A stretch of 64,000 nucleotides of DNA from Paenibacillus sedimenti (lineage in GTDB: Bacteria > Bacillota > Bacilli > Paenibacillales > NBRC-103111), in the NCBI RefSeq assembly GCF_014534655.1, contig NZ_JACVVD010000001.1:744001-808000 (forward strand), given 5' to 3'. The notes under the pieces are model-generated. The model was not told the DNA's origin. It was given only the letters and a program-made list of their open reading frames with translations, and did not search any database. The position numbers were made by a program, and so were the translations under genes. Shown in pieces: positions 17,565-26,070 of this stretch. Within the stretch, counting starts at the first letter, position 1, and each line of letters starts with the position of its first letter.

Positions 17565-18680
17565 ATGAGTAAGGACGAAATTATGCACTGCGCCGGCTGC
17601 GGCGTAGAGCTGCAGATTGAAGAGCAGGGGAAGCTGGGTTATGTGCCTGTAGAAGCTTTTCAGAAAGAGCCGATCATCTGCCAGCGCTGCTATCGCATTA
17701 AACATTATAATGAATCGTCAAGCATTACGCTGCAACAGGATGATTTCTTGAAGCTGCTCAGCCATGTCGGCAATACGAAGGCACTGGTCGTCAATATTGT
17801 TGATATTTTCGATTTTGAAGGCAGTATGATCAGTTCGCTGGCACGATTTGTAGGCAGTAATCCGATTCTGCTCGTTGTGAACAAAATCGATCTTTTGCCT
17901 AAAGTGACGAATCCGAACAAAATCATTAACTGGGTACAGCGCAGAGCCAAGGAGCATAGCCTTCGCGTGGTAGATATTGTGCTGTGCAGCGCCAAGAAAA
18001 ATATCGGCTTTGACCGGGTAATCTCTGCTGTAGCGGAGCATCGCGGCAATCGGGATGTGTATGTGGTCGGCGCGACGAATGTCGGTAAATCGACGCTGAT
18101 CAACCGTTTGATCAGCGATTACAGTGACCTGGATGCGGAGCTGACAACATCCCAATATCCGGGAACGACACTGGATCTGGTGAAAATACCGCTGGATGAC
18201 GGCCGTTATATCGTTGATACGCCGGGGATTGTATATTCGCATCGTTTGACCGAGGTCGTAACCAAGCGTGATTTGTCGCGGATTATGCCGGATAAACCGC
18301 TTAAACCAATCGTATTCCAGCTAAATAGCGAGCAAACGCTGTTCTTCGGTGCAATGGCTCGTTTTGACTTTATCAAAGGCGAGCATCAATCGTTCACTTG
18401 CTATACGTCAAACGCGGTCCAAATTCACCGCACCAAGCTGGAGCGGGCAGACGAGTTGTATGAAGGTCACAAGGGCGAGATGCTTGTGCCTCCGGTCAAA
18501 GCGGATTTGGACGAGCTGCCGAAGCTGGTGAAACACCCGATCCACATTCCGAAGGGGAAACGAATGGATGTGCTGATATCGGGTCTCGGCTGGATCAAAG
18601 TGAACAGTGAAGCTGGAGCCGAGTTGGCTGTGCATGCACCGAAAGGGATCAAGGTTATCGCGCGGGAATCGTTGATTTAG
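17565..18680 (+). CDS. yqeH: Ribosome biogenesis GTPase YqeH
   Basis: 371 residues. N-terminal zinc finger 'CAGCGVELQ...CQRCYRIKHY' (C-x2-C pairs). Circularly permuted GTPase with G4 'VVNKIDLLPK' before G1 'VVGATNVGKSTLINRL', then G2 around 'SQYPGTTLDL' and G3 'DTPG'. This is the YqeH/YlqF permuted class. YqeH is needed for 30S subunit assembly in B. subtilis. The start ATG 17565 has its SD inside repeat copy 3. Cotranscribed with yqeG and, probably, aroE. Confidence 0.96.
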   Translation: MSKDEIMHCAGCGVELQIEEQGKLGYVPVEAFQKEPIICQRCYRIKHYNESSSITLQQDDFLKLLSHVGNTKALVVNIVDIFDFEGSMISSLARFVGSNPILLVVNKIDLLPKVTNPNKIINWVQRRAKEHSLRVVDIVLCSAKKNIGFDRVISAVAEHRGNRDVYVVGATNVGKSTLINRLISDYSDLDAELTTSQYPGTTLDLVKIPLDDGRYIVDTPGIVYSHRLTEVVTKRDLSRIMPDKPLKPIVFQLNSEQTLFFGAMARFDFIKGEHQSFTCYTSNAVQIHRTKLERADELYEGHKGEMLVPPVKADLDELPKLVKHPIHIPKGKRMDVLISGLGWIKVNSEAGAELAVHAPKGIKVIARESLI

Positions 18681-18685
18681 CTAGT

Positions 18686-18726
18686 GCTAACGAAGCAAGT
18701 TTTCCTTTCGGAAAACTCTTAGGGGG
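18686..18726 (+). repeat. Hairpin-plus-SD repeat, copy 4 (upstream of aroE)
   Basis: GCTAACGAAGC, then AAGTTTTCCTTTCGGAAAAC, then TCTTAGGGGG. Same order of parts as copies 2 and 3, again ending in the SD of the next gene. Confidence 0.7.
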
Positions 18727-18737
18727 AACGAAAAACC

Positions 18738-19598
18738 ATGGAGAACAACCGGACGCTAGACAGCCATACGATTCTATATGGCGTATTCGGAGATCCGATT
18801 CGGCATTCACGTTCGCCGATCATGTTGAATCGGGCTTTCCGGGAGACGGGTCTGAATGCCGCATATGCAGCTTTCCACGTGAGCCCGCAAGGTTTGGGCG
18901 ATGCGGTTCGCGGTATTCGCGCGCTTGGCTATCGCGGTGTGAACGTCACAATCCCGCACAAAGTGGAAGTGATGCAGTATCTTGACGAGATCGATGGAGG
19001 GGCGCAGGTCATCGGCGCCGTCAATACCATCGTGAATGAGGCTGGTCGACTTATAGGCTATAACACGGACGGCATCGGCTATGTTCGTTCTCTTAAGGAA
19101 GAGACTGGCATCCAGCTGCAGGGCAAACATGTATTGCTGCTAGGTGCCGGCGGAGCGGCTCGAGGCGTTGCTTATGCGCTTGCCAAAGAGGGATCGGCTT
19201 GCATATACATCGCCAACCGTACTAAAGAGCGGGCGGTGGAGTTGGCAGCGACGATTGGCGCTTTTACCAAAGCAGTCGGGCTTGGATTGGACGAGCTTGG
19301 AGATGTCGTAGACGCAGCCGGTTTGATCGTCAATACGACTTCCGCGGGCATGCACCCAAGCGTAGACGAGCTTCCCATGTCTGTCGATCATCTGCGCGAA
19401 CACCATCTGGTCAGTGATTTAATTTATAATCCGCGGATTACGCGTTTCCTCAGGGAAGCTGAAGCGAAAGGAGCTCGCATTCACGGCGGGCTCGGTATGT
19501 TTATTTATCAAGGCGCCTATGCGTTTGAATATTGGACTGGAACCCCTGCGCCCGTTGCGGCGATGAGACAGGTGGTAGAGCAGTCGTTAACTGAATAA
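18738..19598 (+). CDS. aroE: Shikimate dehydrogenase
   Basis: 286 residues, usual length. Reduces 3-dehydroshikimate to shikimate with NADPH in aromatic amino acid synthesis. Substrate-binding start 'YGVFGDPIRHSRSPIMLNRA' and 'NVTIPHKVEVMQYLDEID' (catalytic Lys), and NADP-binding 'VLLLGAGGAARGVAYALAKE'. The conserved Asp lies in 'NTDGIGYVRSL'. Linked to the ribosome-assembly genes, as in B. subtilis (aroD of that species). Start ATG 18738 lies 12 bases after the SD of repeat copy 4, a longish spacing. Confidence 0.95.
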   Translation: MENNRTLDSHTILYGVFGDPIRHSRSPIMLNRAFRETGLNAAYAAFHVSPQGLGDAVRGIRALGYRGVNVTIPHKVEVMQYLDEIDGGAQVIGAVNTIVNEAGRLIGYNTDGIGYVRSLKEETGIQLQGKHVLLLGAGGAARGVAYALAKEGSACIYIANRTKERAVELAATIGAFTKAVGLGLDELGDVVDAAGLIVNTTSAGMHPSVDELPMSVDHLREHHLVSDLIYNPRITRFLREAEAKGARIHGGLGMFIYQGAYAFEYWTGTPAPVAAMRQVVEQSLTE

Positions 19599-19614
19599 GA
19601 ATAGAGGGACACAC

Positions 19615-19905
19615 ATGTTAACAGGCAAGCAAAAACGTTATTTGCGCTCTTTGGCGCACCATCTTGATCCGATTTTCCAAGTAGGTAAAGGCGGCGTAAA
19701 CGATCATTTGATTCGTCATATTCAAGAAGCGCTGGAAGTTCGTGAATTGATCAAAATCACAGTACTGAATAACAGCGGAGAAGATCGCGATGAAGTCGGG
19801 CAAGAGCTGTCGGAAAAGTCCGGCGCAGAACTCGTGCAAGTGATCGGTAAAATTGTCGTACTCTATAAAGAGTCCCGCGACAATAAAAAAATCGAACTGC
19901 CGTAA
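19615..19905 (+). CDS. yhbY: CRM-domain RNA-binding protein YhbY
   Basis: 96 residues. Starts 'MLTGKQKRYLRSLAHHLDPI' and contains the CRM signature 'FQVGKGGVNDHLIRHIQEAL' and 'ELIKITVLNN'. YhbY (YqeI in Bacillus) associates with pre-50S particles and is a ribosome assembly factor. SD GAGGG; 16 bases from aroE, 38 bases to nadD, within the same operon. Confidence 0.95.
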   Translation: MLTGKQKRYLRSLAHHLDPIFQVGKGGVNDHLIRHIQEALEVRELIKITVLNNSGEDRDEVGQELSEKSGAELVQVIGKIVVLYKESRDNKKIELP

Positions 19906-19943
19906 TAAGCGGATAATGAACACGCTGGTAAAGAGGTGGAAGT

Positions 19944-20531
19944 ATGCTGGTCGGAATCATGGGAGGCACCTTCGACCCGATTCATACCGGTCACTTGATC
20001 GCGGCGGAACGGGCGCGGGTGGAAGCAGGACTGGACGAAGTATGGCTGATGCCGGCTAACGTGCCGCCGCATAAGCCGAATGCACCTAAAGCAACGGCCC
20101 GGCAGCGCTTCGACATGGTGTGCCTTGCTGCAGAGGGGAACGCTTTTTTTCGCCCGCTTGATATCGAAATCGGTAAAGGCGGCGTATCCTATAGTATCGA
20201 TACGATTGAGCTGCTTAGCAGTCAGCATCCTGATACTGATTTTGCTTACATTATAGGTGCGGATATGGTACAGTACTTGCCGCAATGGCACCGTATCGAT
20301 GATATTGTGCGGCATATTCGGTTTATCGGGCTAGCCAGACCCGGCTATGAGCTTGATATGGATACAATTCCGATACACATTCGTTCACGTGTAACGATTG
20401 TGCCAATGCCGCTTGTTGAAATTTCTTCGACAGCGATTCGCGAAGAGAGGCTGAAGGGCAAATCCGTCCGTTACCTTGTAACGGATGCTGTTCACAACTA
20501 CATGGAGGTGAATCATTTGTATGAATCGTGA
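19944..20531 (+). CDS. nadD: Nicotinate-nucleotide adenylyltransferase
   Basis: 195 residues. Makes deamido-NAD from nicotinate mononucleotide and ATP. Nucleotidyltransferase motif 'GIMGGTFDPIHTGHLIAAER' with the HxGH pair, 'YIIGADMVQYLPQWH', and the C-terminal 'EISSTAIREERLKGKSVRYL' (ISSTxIR). SD GAGGTGG before ATG 19944. The stop overlaps yqeK by 11 bases. Confidence 0.96.
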   Translation: MLVGIMGGTFDPIHTGHLIAAERARVEAGLDEVWLMPANVPPHKPNAPKATARQRFDMVCLAAEGNAFFRPLDIEIGKGGVSYSIDTIELLSSQHPDTDFAYIIGADMVQYLPQWHRIDDIVRHIRFIGLARPGYELDMDTIPIHIRSRVTIVPMPLVEISSTAIREERLKGKSVRYLVTDAVHNYMEVNHLYES

Positions 20532-21087
20532 GCAACTGATAGCCGCCGTGAAAGAGCAGATGCCTGAGAAGCGTTGGCTGCACACACTAGGCGTCATGGA
20601 AACCTCGGTCCAATTGGCTAACCGTTACGGGGCTGATCCTGTTAAAGCGGATCTGGCAGCTATCCTTCATGATTACTGCAAGTATTGGCCGGTACAGGAG
20701 CAAGCGAAAATTATTCGCGAGAACGATCTTCCGCAGGATTTGCTCGACTATGATAAAGAACTGTGGCATTCACATGCTGGCGCTTTCATCGCCCGAACGC
20801 AATTCGGCATCGATGACGAAGAAGTATTGGATGCGATTCGGTACCATACGTCCGGTCGCGAAAACATGACGCTGCTGGATAAGGTTGTTTGCTTGGCTGA
20901 TTACATGGAACCGGGCCGTGATTTTCCAGGCGTGCATAATATTCGTGAAATCGCTGAACATAGTCTTGAGAAGGCTCTTCTTGCCGGCTTCGATACTACG
21001 ATCAGCTTTTTGGTCTCCAAAGGGAAGCGGATTTATCCGCTTACGATTATGACACGGAATTATTTGATAAAACAAATTCAAGAGTAA
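20521..21087 (+). CDS. yqeK: YqeK HD-domain hydrolase (symmetrical Ap4A hydrolase)
   Basis: 188 residues. HD-domain metal ligands visible: His in 'RWLHTLGVMETS', 'ILHDYCKYWP' (HD pair), 'HSHAGAFIA', and Asp in 'VVCLADYMEPGRDF'. YqeK proteins hydrolyse diadenosine tetraphosphate to two ADP. SD GGAGGTGA lies inside the end of nadD, and the gene overlaps nadD by 11 bases, indicating coupling. Confidence 0.94.
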   Translation: MNREQLIAAVKEQMPEKRWLHTLGVMETSVQLANRYGADPVKADLAAILHDYCKYWPVQEQAKIIRENDLPQDLLDYDKELWHSHAGAFIARTQFGIDDEEVLDAIRYHTSGRENMTLLDKVVCLADYMEPGRDFPGVHNIREIAEHSLEKALLAGFDTTISFLVSKGKRIYPLTIMTRNYLIKQIQE

Positions 21088-21104
21088 ACATTAACACTAT
21101 GCGA

Positions 21105-21166
21105 GACTTTGAGCAGAGCTCAAAGATCCCAAAAAGGAGAGACTTTGAGCTCCGCTCAAAGATCCC
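21105..21166 (+). repeat. Two tandem hairpins before rsfS
   Basis: Two 36-base units of GAGACTTTGAGC, a 3-base loop (AGA, then TCC), GCTCAAAGATCCC. Each folds into a perfect 8-bp hairpin CTTTGAGC/GCTCAAAG. They are followed by AGGAGG and ATG 21187. No T-run follows, so they are not simple terminators. Confidence 0.75.
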
Positions 21167-21186
21167 TAAACTAGGAGGATGATTGA

Positions 21187-21534
21187 ATGAGCATGACCCC
21201 AGAAGCAATAATGGCTCTAGTGGTGGACGCGGCAGATGACAAAAAAGCGATGAACGTGGTGACGCTGAATTTGCAGGGTATTTCTTTAGTCGCCGATTAT
21301 TTCGTTATTTGTCACGGAAATTCTGAGACCCAGGTGCAAGCTATTGCCACTGAAGCCAGAAAAAAAGCGCAGGAGCACGGCGTGCGAATCCGAGGCTACG
21401 AAGGCGTCGATACCGCAAGATGGGTGCTTCTGGATCTGGGTGATGTTGTACTACACGTATTCCACCGCGATGAACGCGAGTATTATAACATTGAGAGGCT
21501 TTGGTCCGATGCCAAAGTTGTGGAACGCGTATGA
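21187..21534 (+). CDS. rsfS: Ribosomal silencing factor
   Basis: 115 residues, usual length. Phrases 'ISLVADYFVICHGNSETQVQ' and 'GYEGVDTARWVLLDLGDVVL' followed by 'HVFHRDEREYYNIERLW' are the RsfS/YbeB hallmark. RsfS binds L14 and blocks joining of ribosomal subunits when nutrients are low. SD AGGAGG lies 8 bases upstream, directly after the tandem hairpins. The stop overlaps the next start (ATGA). Confidence 0.96.
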   Translation: MSMTPEAIMALVVDAADDKKAMNVVTLNLQGISLVADYFVICHGNSETQVQAIATEARKKAQEHGVRIRGYEGVDTARWVLLDLGDVVLHVFHRDEREYYNIERLWSDAKVVERV

Positions 21535-22463
21535 GAATGGAAGCGGGGACACTCGTCAGCTTAGAAGTGGCGAGAGAAGTTCCACCTAATGGCTATTTTC
21601 TGACAGACGGCTCTCAAGACGTGCTTTTGCCATATGGAGAAATCGTGGGTACCATTAAACCTGGTGAACGTGTTGACGTGTTTCTTTTCCACGATACCCA
21701 GGATAGAATCACTGCAACGATGAAGCGCCCTCATTTGATATTGGGTGAGGTTGCACTTCTTGAGGTCGTAGATATTCACCCGCGATTTGGCTATTTTCTG
21801 GAAATGGGGCTTGGCCGGAATTTGTTGCTCCCCTACAAGCATGTGCCTGAACTTGAAACATTGCGCCCTCAAGTCGGAGACAAGATATATGTAACGCTCG
21901 CGCATGACCGGCAAGGGCGCTTGATTGCCAAGCTTGCGACAGAGGAGGATCTGGCTCCGCTTTGTGTGAGAGCTCCATCCAGCTGGAAAAACCAGTGGGT
22001 GGAAGCCCGTGTGTACAAGCCTTTACAAATGGGAACTTTCGTCGTCTGTGACGCCGGTGTTCTTGGTTTCGGCATCATCGGGCTCATTGCAGCACCTGAG
22101 CGCACTCGCTTGCTTCGCGTTGGGGAGACGGTAAAGGCTAGAATCGCTTTCGTTCGTGAAGAAGACGGCCGTGTGAACCTGTCAATGCGGCTTCGTAAGG
22201 AAAAGGGAATGGATGAAGATGCCACTCGCATCTTGAGTTTTCTGAAAGAGCGGCCAAACGGAGCGATGCCTTACTCGGATCAAACGTCAGCGGATTTGAT
22301 CAGCGATCGGTTTGGTATGAGCAAAGCAGCCTTCAAACGCGCGATGGGTAAGCTGATGAAGGAAGGTCTCATCTACCAGAAGGAGAACTGGACCTATCTG
22401 AAACAAGCTGATGCTTCCGAAGCAAGTTTTGCTCCACAAAACTCTAAGGAGACGCAGGGCTAG
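21531..22463 (+). CDS. cvfB: S1-domain RNA-binding protein CvfB
   Basis: 310 residues from ATG 21531 (ATGA overlap with rsfS); ATG 21537 is an alternative. Begins 'MRMEAGTLVSLEVAREVPPN', the usual CvfB/YitL start. Three S1-like beta-barrels are followed by a C-terminal winged helix ('MPYSDQTSADLISDRFGMS'). CvfB affects virulence gene expression in staphylococci and is a predicted RNA-binding regulator. It is not in this cluster in B. subtilis. The last 17 codons are formed by a hairpin-SD repeat, giving an unusual tail 'ASEASFAPQNSKETQG'. Confidence 0.9.
   Translation: MRMEAGTLVSLEVAREVPPNGYFLTDGSQDVLLPYGEIVGTIKPGERVDVFLFHDTQDRITATMKRPHLILGEVALLEVVDIHPRFGYFLEMGLGRNLLLPYKHVPELETLRPQVGDKIYVTLAHDRQGRLIAKLATEEDLAPLCVRAPSSWKNQWVEARVYKPLQMGTFVVCDAGVLGFGIIGLIAAPERTRLLRVGETVKARIAFVREEDGRVNLSMRLRKEKGMDEDATRILSFLKERPNGAMPYSDQTSADLISDRFGMSKAAFKRAMGKLMKEGLIYQKENWTYLKQADASEASFAPQNSKETQG
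22413..22451 (+). repeat. Hairpin-plus-SD repeat, copy 5 (inside 3' end of cvfB)
   Basis: GCTTCCGAAGC, then AAGTTTTGCTCCACAAAACT, then CTAAGGAG. The parts are in the same order as copies 2-4, but here the element is translated as the end of cvfB and its terminal AAGGAG is the probable SD for yqeM at 22465. Confidence 0.6.
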
Positions 22464-22464
22464 G

Positions 22465-23223
22465 ATGAGCTACGAGCGGTTTGCGTATACATACGATCGC
22501 CTCATGGAAAGCATGCCTTATGGCGAATGGCTTCGATTTGCCAGAGAGAGCTTCAAGCGTTTCGGCTTAAACCCTGTGACAATTGCTGATTTAGGGTGCG
22601 GCACAGGGACTCTGGCAATTCCTCTTGCGCTCGAAGGGTACCGGGTAACGGGCATCGATTTATCCGAGGACATGCTTGCTGTGGCCGAACAAAAGGCTGA
22701 GCAGCAATGTACACTGCTCAAAACCGGCGCATTGCGCTGGGTGCAGCAGGATTTGCGGGAATGGGAACTTGGCGAACAGGTGGACATAGCGATCTCTTTC
22801 TGCGACTGCATCAACTATTTGCTGGAGGAAGAGGATATAGTTCAAGCATTCCGGCAAACGTATGCTAACCTGAAGCCAGGCGGCATTTTCCTGTTCGATG
22901 TGCATACCCCGGAGCAGTTGTTTGCATATGCCGATTCGCAACCTTTTTTTCTCAATGAAGAAGACGTTTCCTATATTTGGACAAGCGAACTGGATGAAGA
23001 ACGAGTTCAGATTGAACACGACTTGACGATTTTTGTTCAAGACGGCCCTGCCGAGTTGTTCCGACGTATCGATGAGGTGCATGTCCAGCGCGCTTATCCC
23101 TTGCAATGGTTAGAACAGCAGCTTCTCAAGGTTGGTTTTACTGAGGTTCATATGGCTGCCGATTTTACTTGGGAACAACCGACATCAAAGACTCAGAGAG
23201 CTTTCTTTGCGGCGAGAAAATAA
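22465..23223 (+). CDS. yqeM: Class I SAM-dependent methyltransferase YqeM
   Basis: 252 residues from ATG 22465, one base after the cvfB stop. Starts 'MSYERFAYTYDRLMESMPYG', characteristic of YqeM. SAM-binding motif I 'IADLGCGTGTLAIPLALEGY', post-I 'GIDLSEDML', and motif 'GGIFLFDVHTPEQL'. Methyl acceptor unknown. It is the usual neighbour downstream of rsfS in Bacillales, here separated from it by cvfB. Confidence 0.9.
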   Translation: MSYERFAYTYDRLMESMPYGEWLRFARESFKRFGLNPVTIADLGCGTGTLAIPLALEGYRVTGIDLSEDMLAVAEQKAEQQCTLLKTGALRWVQQDLREWELGEQVDIAISFCDCINYLLEEEDIVQAFRQTYANLKPGGIFLFDVHTPEQLFAYADSQPFFLNEEDVSYIWTSELDEERVQIEHDLTIFVQDGPAELFRRIDEVHVQRAYPLQWLEQQLLKVGFTEVHMAADFTWEQPTSKTQRAFFAARK

Positions 23224-23245
23224 TTCATCATACGTGATTCGCGGC

Positions 23246-23275
23246 TTGACAGTGCGGCATTATTTTACATATAAT
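23246..23275 (+). promoter_or_regulatory. Sigma-A promoter of leuS
   Basis: TTGACA (23246-23251), 18-base spacer, TATAAT (23270-23275), both perfect consensus hexamers, just upstream of the T-box leader. Confidence 0.85.
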
Positions 23276-23281
23276 CAAAGC

Positions 23282-23560
23282 TAATCAGAAGATTAATGCT
23301 TTGAAGAGGAATAGTAGCTAGGCGCAGCATCTTTCAGAGAGCCGGGAAACAGGTGAAAGCCGGCAGATGCAGCAAGTGAACTCGCCTCTGAGCTAGAAGG
23401 TGAACGCCGACGTCAACAGTGGGTGCTAGCCGGATCGTTTCACCCGCGTTAAGGGGCAGAGTGAACACAGGCAAAGTATGCCGCGTGTTAACTAGGGTGG
23501 TACCACGGGAATTTAACCTCTCGTCCCTAGCGATATCCGCTAGGGATGAGGGGTTTTTTT
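23282..23560 (+). ncRNA. T-box leader of leuS (leucine)
   Basis: Stem I carries AGAGAGCC and a specifier loop 'GTGAACTCGCC' whose CTC (23381-23383) is a leucine codon. The T-box sequence AGGGTGGTACCACGGGA is at 23494-23510. The terminator follows at 23516-23560 (CCTCTCGTCCCTAGCG...CGCTAGGGATGAGGGG plus seven T). Uncharged tRNA-Leu should bind the specifier and the T-box bulge, favour the antiterminator and allow leuS transcription. The specifier position and the T-box sequence are seen; regulation is known for the class. Confidence 0.95.
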
Positions 23561-23597
23561 GGCGTATTGAGCGCCCATGAACAGGAGGATCTTGCAT

Positions 23598-26057
23598 ATG
23601 TCACAGGAAGTTAAAGAAACAAGAGAGCAGATTGGTTACAATCCGCAAGCGATCGAGCCGAAATGGCAAAAGTACTGGGATGAAAAGAAAACATTCAAAG
23701 TGCTGGAAAATTCGGATAAGCCGAAATTTTACGCACTGGATATGTTCCCATACCCATCCGGGGCAGGACTGCATGTCGGACATCCGGAAGGTTATACGGC
23801 AACGGATATCGTTTCCCGTTTTAAGCGGATGAGAGGCTACAACGTGCTGCACCCGATGGGGTGGGACGCTTTCGGTCTGCCGGCCGAGCAGTATGCGCTG
23901 GATACGGGAAATGATCCGCGCGACTTCACGAATAAGAACATCGATACGTTCCGCCGGCAAATCAAGTCGCTCGGATTCTCTTACGATTGGGATCGTGAAA
24001 TCAGTACGACAGATCCCGAGTATTACAAATGGACGCAGTGGATTTTCATCCAACTGTACAACAAAGGCCTTGCCTACGTCGATGAAGTGCCGGTGAACTG
24101 GTGTCCGGCCCTCGGAACGGTTCTGGCGAACGAAGAAGTGATCGATGGCCTGAGCGAGCGCGGCGGACACCCGGTGATTCGCAAGCCAATGCGTCAATGG
24201 ATTCTGAAAATCACAGAATACGCGGAGCGTCTGCTGGAAGACCTTGAAGAGCTCGATTGGTCCGAGAGCATCAAAGATATGCAGCGCAACTGGATTGGCA
24301 AATCCAAAGGCGCAGAGGTGCAGTTTGCGATTGACGGGCACGCCGAGAAAAGTTTGACTGTGTTTACAACGCGCCCAGACACTTTGTTCGGAGCAACCTA
24401 CTGTGTGCTTGCGCCGGAGCATGAGCTTGTTGCAGCCATTACGACTGAAGCGCAAACAGCAGCAATCCAGGAATACCAAGAAAAAGCGGCCCGCAAAAGC
24501 GATCTGGAACGCACGGATCTGGCGAAAGATAAAACTGGCGTATTCACCGGCGCTTACGCAATCAACCCGGTAAACGGCGCGAAAGTGCCGATCTGGATCG
24601 CCGACTATGTGCTCGGCGGATATGGTACGGGTGCCATCATGGCTGTCCCGGGTCACGACCAGCGCGACTGGGAATTCGCTAAGCAATTCGGTCTGCCAAT
24701 CATCGAAGTCGTGCAGGGTGGAGATGTTCAGAAAGAAGCCTATGCCGGAGACGGCGCACATGTCAATTCGGAGCTGCTTAACGGTTTAAACAATGAGCAG
24801 GCGATTAGCCGGATGATCGAGTGGCTGGAACAAAACGGCAAAGGCCGCGGCAAAGTCACGTACCGTCTGAGAGATTGGCTGTTCAGCCGTCAGCGCTACT
24901 GGGGTGAGCCGATTCCGATTCTGCATCTTGAGGATGGCACCATGAAGCCGGTTCCTGAAGATCAACTGCCTCTGCTTCTGCCTCAAGTCGACGAGATTAA
25001 GCCATCCGGAACAGGAGAATCACCGCTAGCGAACGTAACCGAGTGGGTGAACACGGTCGATCCGGGGACGGGCATGAAAGCCCGCCGCGAGACGAATACG
25101 ATGCCGCAATGGGCTGGCAGCTGCTGGTACTATCTGCGCTTCATCGATCCGCGCAATGACCAGGAGCTTTGCTCGCACGATCTGCAGCAGCAATGGCTGC
25201 CGGTTGATCTGTACATCGGCGGCGCTGAGCATGCCGTACTTCACCTCTTGTATGCGCGTTTCTGGCACAAGGTACTGTACGATCTCGGTGTTGTTCATAC
25301 CAAAGAGCCGTTCCACAAGCTCGTTAATCAAGGCATGATTCTCGGCGAGAACATGGAGAAAATGAGTAAATCCCGCGGAAACGTTGTGAATCCTGACGAT
25401 ATCGTAAGCGAACAAGGCGCCGATACGCTGCGCATGTACGAAATGTTCATGGGTCCGCTCGAGGCGACTAAGCCTTGGAATACAACGGGCGTGGATGGTA
25501 TTTACCGCTACTTGAGCCGTGTTTGGAGACTCTTTGTCGATGACAACGGTCAGCTTCATTCCAAAATCAGCGCGGATGAAACTTTGGGCAGCGATACATT
25601 CAAACGCACATGGCACCGTACAGTCAAAAAAATAACCGAGGACTTTGACGCCCTGCGGTTCAATACAGCGATCAGCCAATTGATGATTTTCGTCAATGAA
25701 GCTTACAAAACAGAGCGCCTCCCACTGGAAGCCATGAAAAATTTCGTCCAAATGCTGTCCCCGATCGCTCCTCACTTAGCTGAAGAGCTGTGGGAAAAGC
25801 TTGGCGGCACAGAATCGGTCACTTATGAGCCATGGCCATCCTATGATGAGGCTTGGACTGTTGATAACGAAATTGAAATCGTTGTGCAAGTCAACGGTAA
25901 AATCGTCGATCGTGCTCTTATTTCCAAAGACATGGAAGAAGATTCCATGCAAGAATTGGCTATGAATCTCGACAAAGTCAAAGAAGCGACCGCCGGAAAG
26001 GCCGTTCGCAAATTGATTATCGTTAAAGGAAAGCTGGTTAACATCGTTGTAGGATAA
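23598..26057 (+). CDS. leuS: Leucyl-tRNA synthetase
   Basis: 819 residues from ATG 23598 with AGGAGG 9 bases upstream; an earlier in-frame ATG lacks the SD. HIGH motif in '[19 protein letters not shown]', KMSKS in '[19 protein letters not shown]', an editing (CP1) domain with '[20 protein letters not shown]', and the tRNA-binding C-terminal domain. Charges tRNA-Leu. Controlled by the T-box just upstream. Its position between yqeM and comER departs from the B. subtilis order. Confidence 0.98.
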   Translation: MSQEVKETREQIGYNPQAIEPKWQKYWDEKKTFKVLENSDKPKFYALDMFPYPSGAGLHVGHPEGYTATDIVSRFKRMRGYNVLHPMGWDAFGLPAEQYALDTGNDPRDFTNKNIDTFRRQIKSLGFSYDWDREISTTDPEYYKWTQWIFIQLYNKGLAYVDEVPVNWCPALGTVLANEEVIDGLSERGGHPVIRKPMRQWILKITEYAERLLEDLEELDWSESIKDMQRNWIGKSKGAEVQFAIDGHAEKSLTVFTTRPDTLFGATYCVLAPEHELVAAITTEAQTAAIQEYQEKAARKSDLERTDLAKDKTGVFTGAYAINPVNGAKVPIWIADYVLGGYGTGAIMAVPGHDQRDWEFAKQFGLPIIEVVQGGDVQKEAYAGDGAHVNSELLNGLNNEQAISRMIEWLEQNGKGRGKVTYRLRDWLFSRQRYWGEPIPILHLEDGTMKPVPEDQLPLLLPQVDEIKPSGTGESPLANVTEWVNTVDPGTGMKARRETNTMPQWAGSCWYYLRFIDPRNDQELCSHDLQQQWLPVDLYIGGAEHAVLHLLYARFWHKVLYDLGVVHTKEPFHKLVNQGMILGENMEKMSKSRGNVVNPDDIVSEQGADTLRMYEMFMGPLEATKPWNTTGVDGIYRYLSRVWRLFVDDNGQLHSKISADETLGSDTFKRTWHRTVKKITEDFDALRFNTAISQLMIFVNEAYKTERLPLEAMKNFVQMLSPIAPHLAEELWEKLGGTESVTYEPWPSYDEAWTVDNEIEIVVQVNGKIVDRALISKDMEEDSMQELAMNLDKVKEATAGKAVRKLIIVKGKLVNIVVG

Positions 26058-26070
26058 TACGCTTAGTTGG

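Noticed and set aside
23601-24761. 386-codon minus-strand frame inside leuS
   Set aside because: Fully antisense to leuS, whose motifs are complete.
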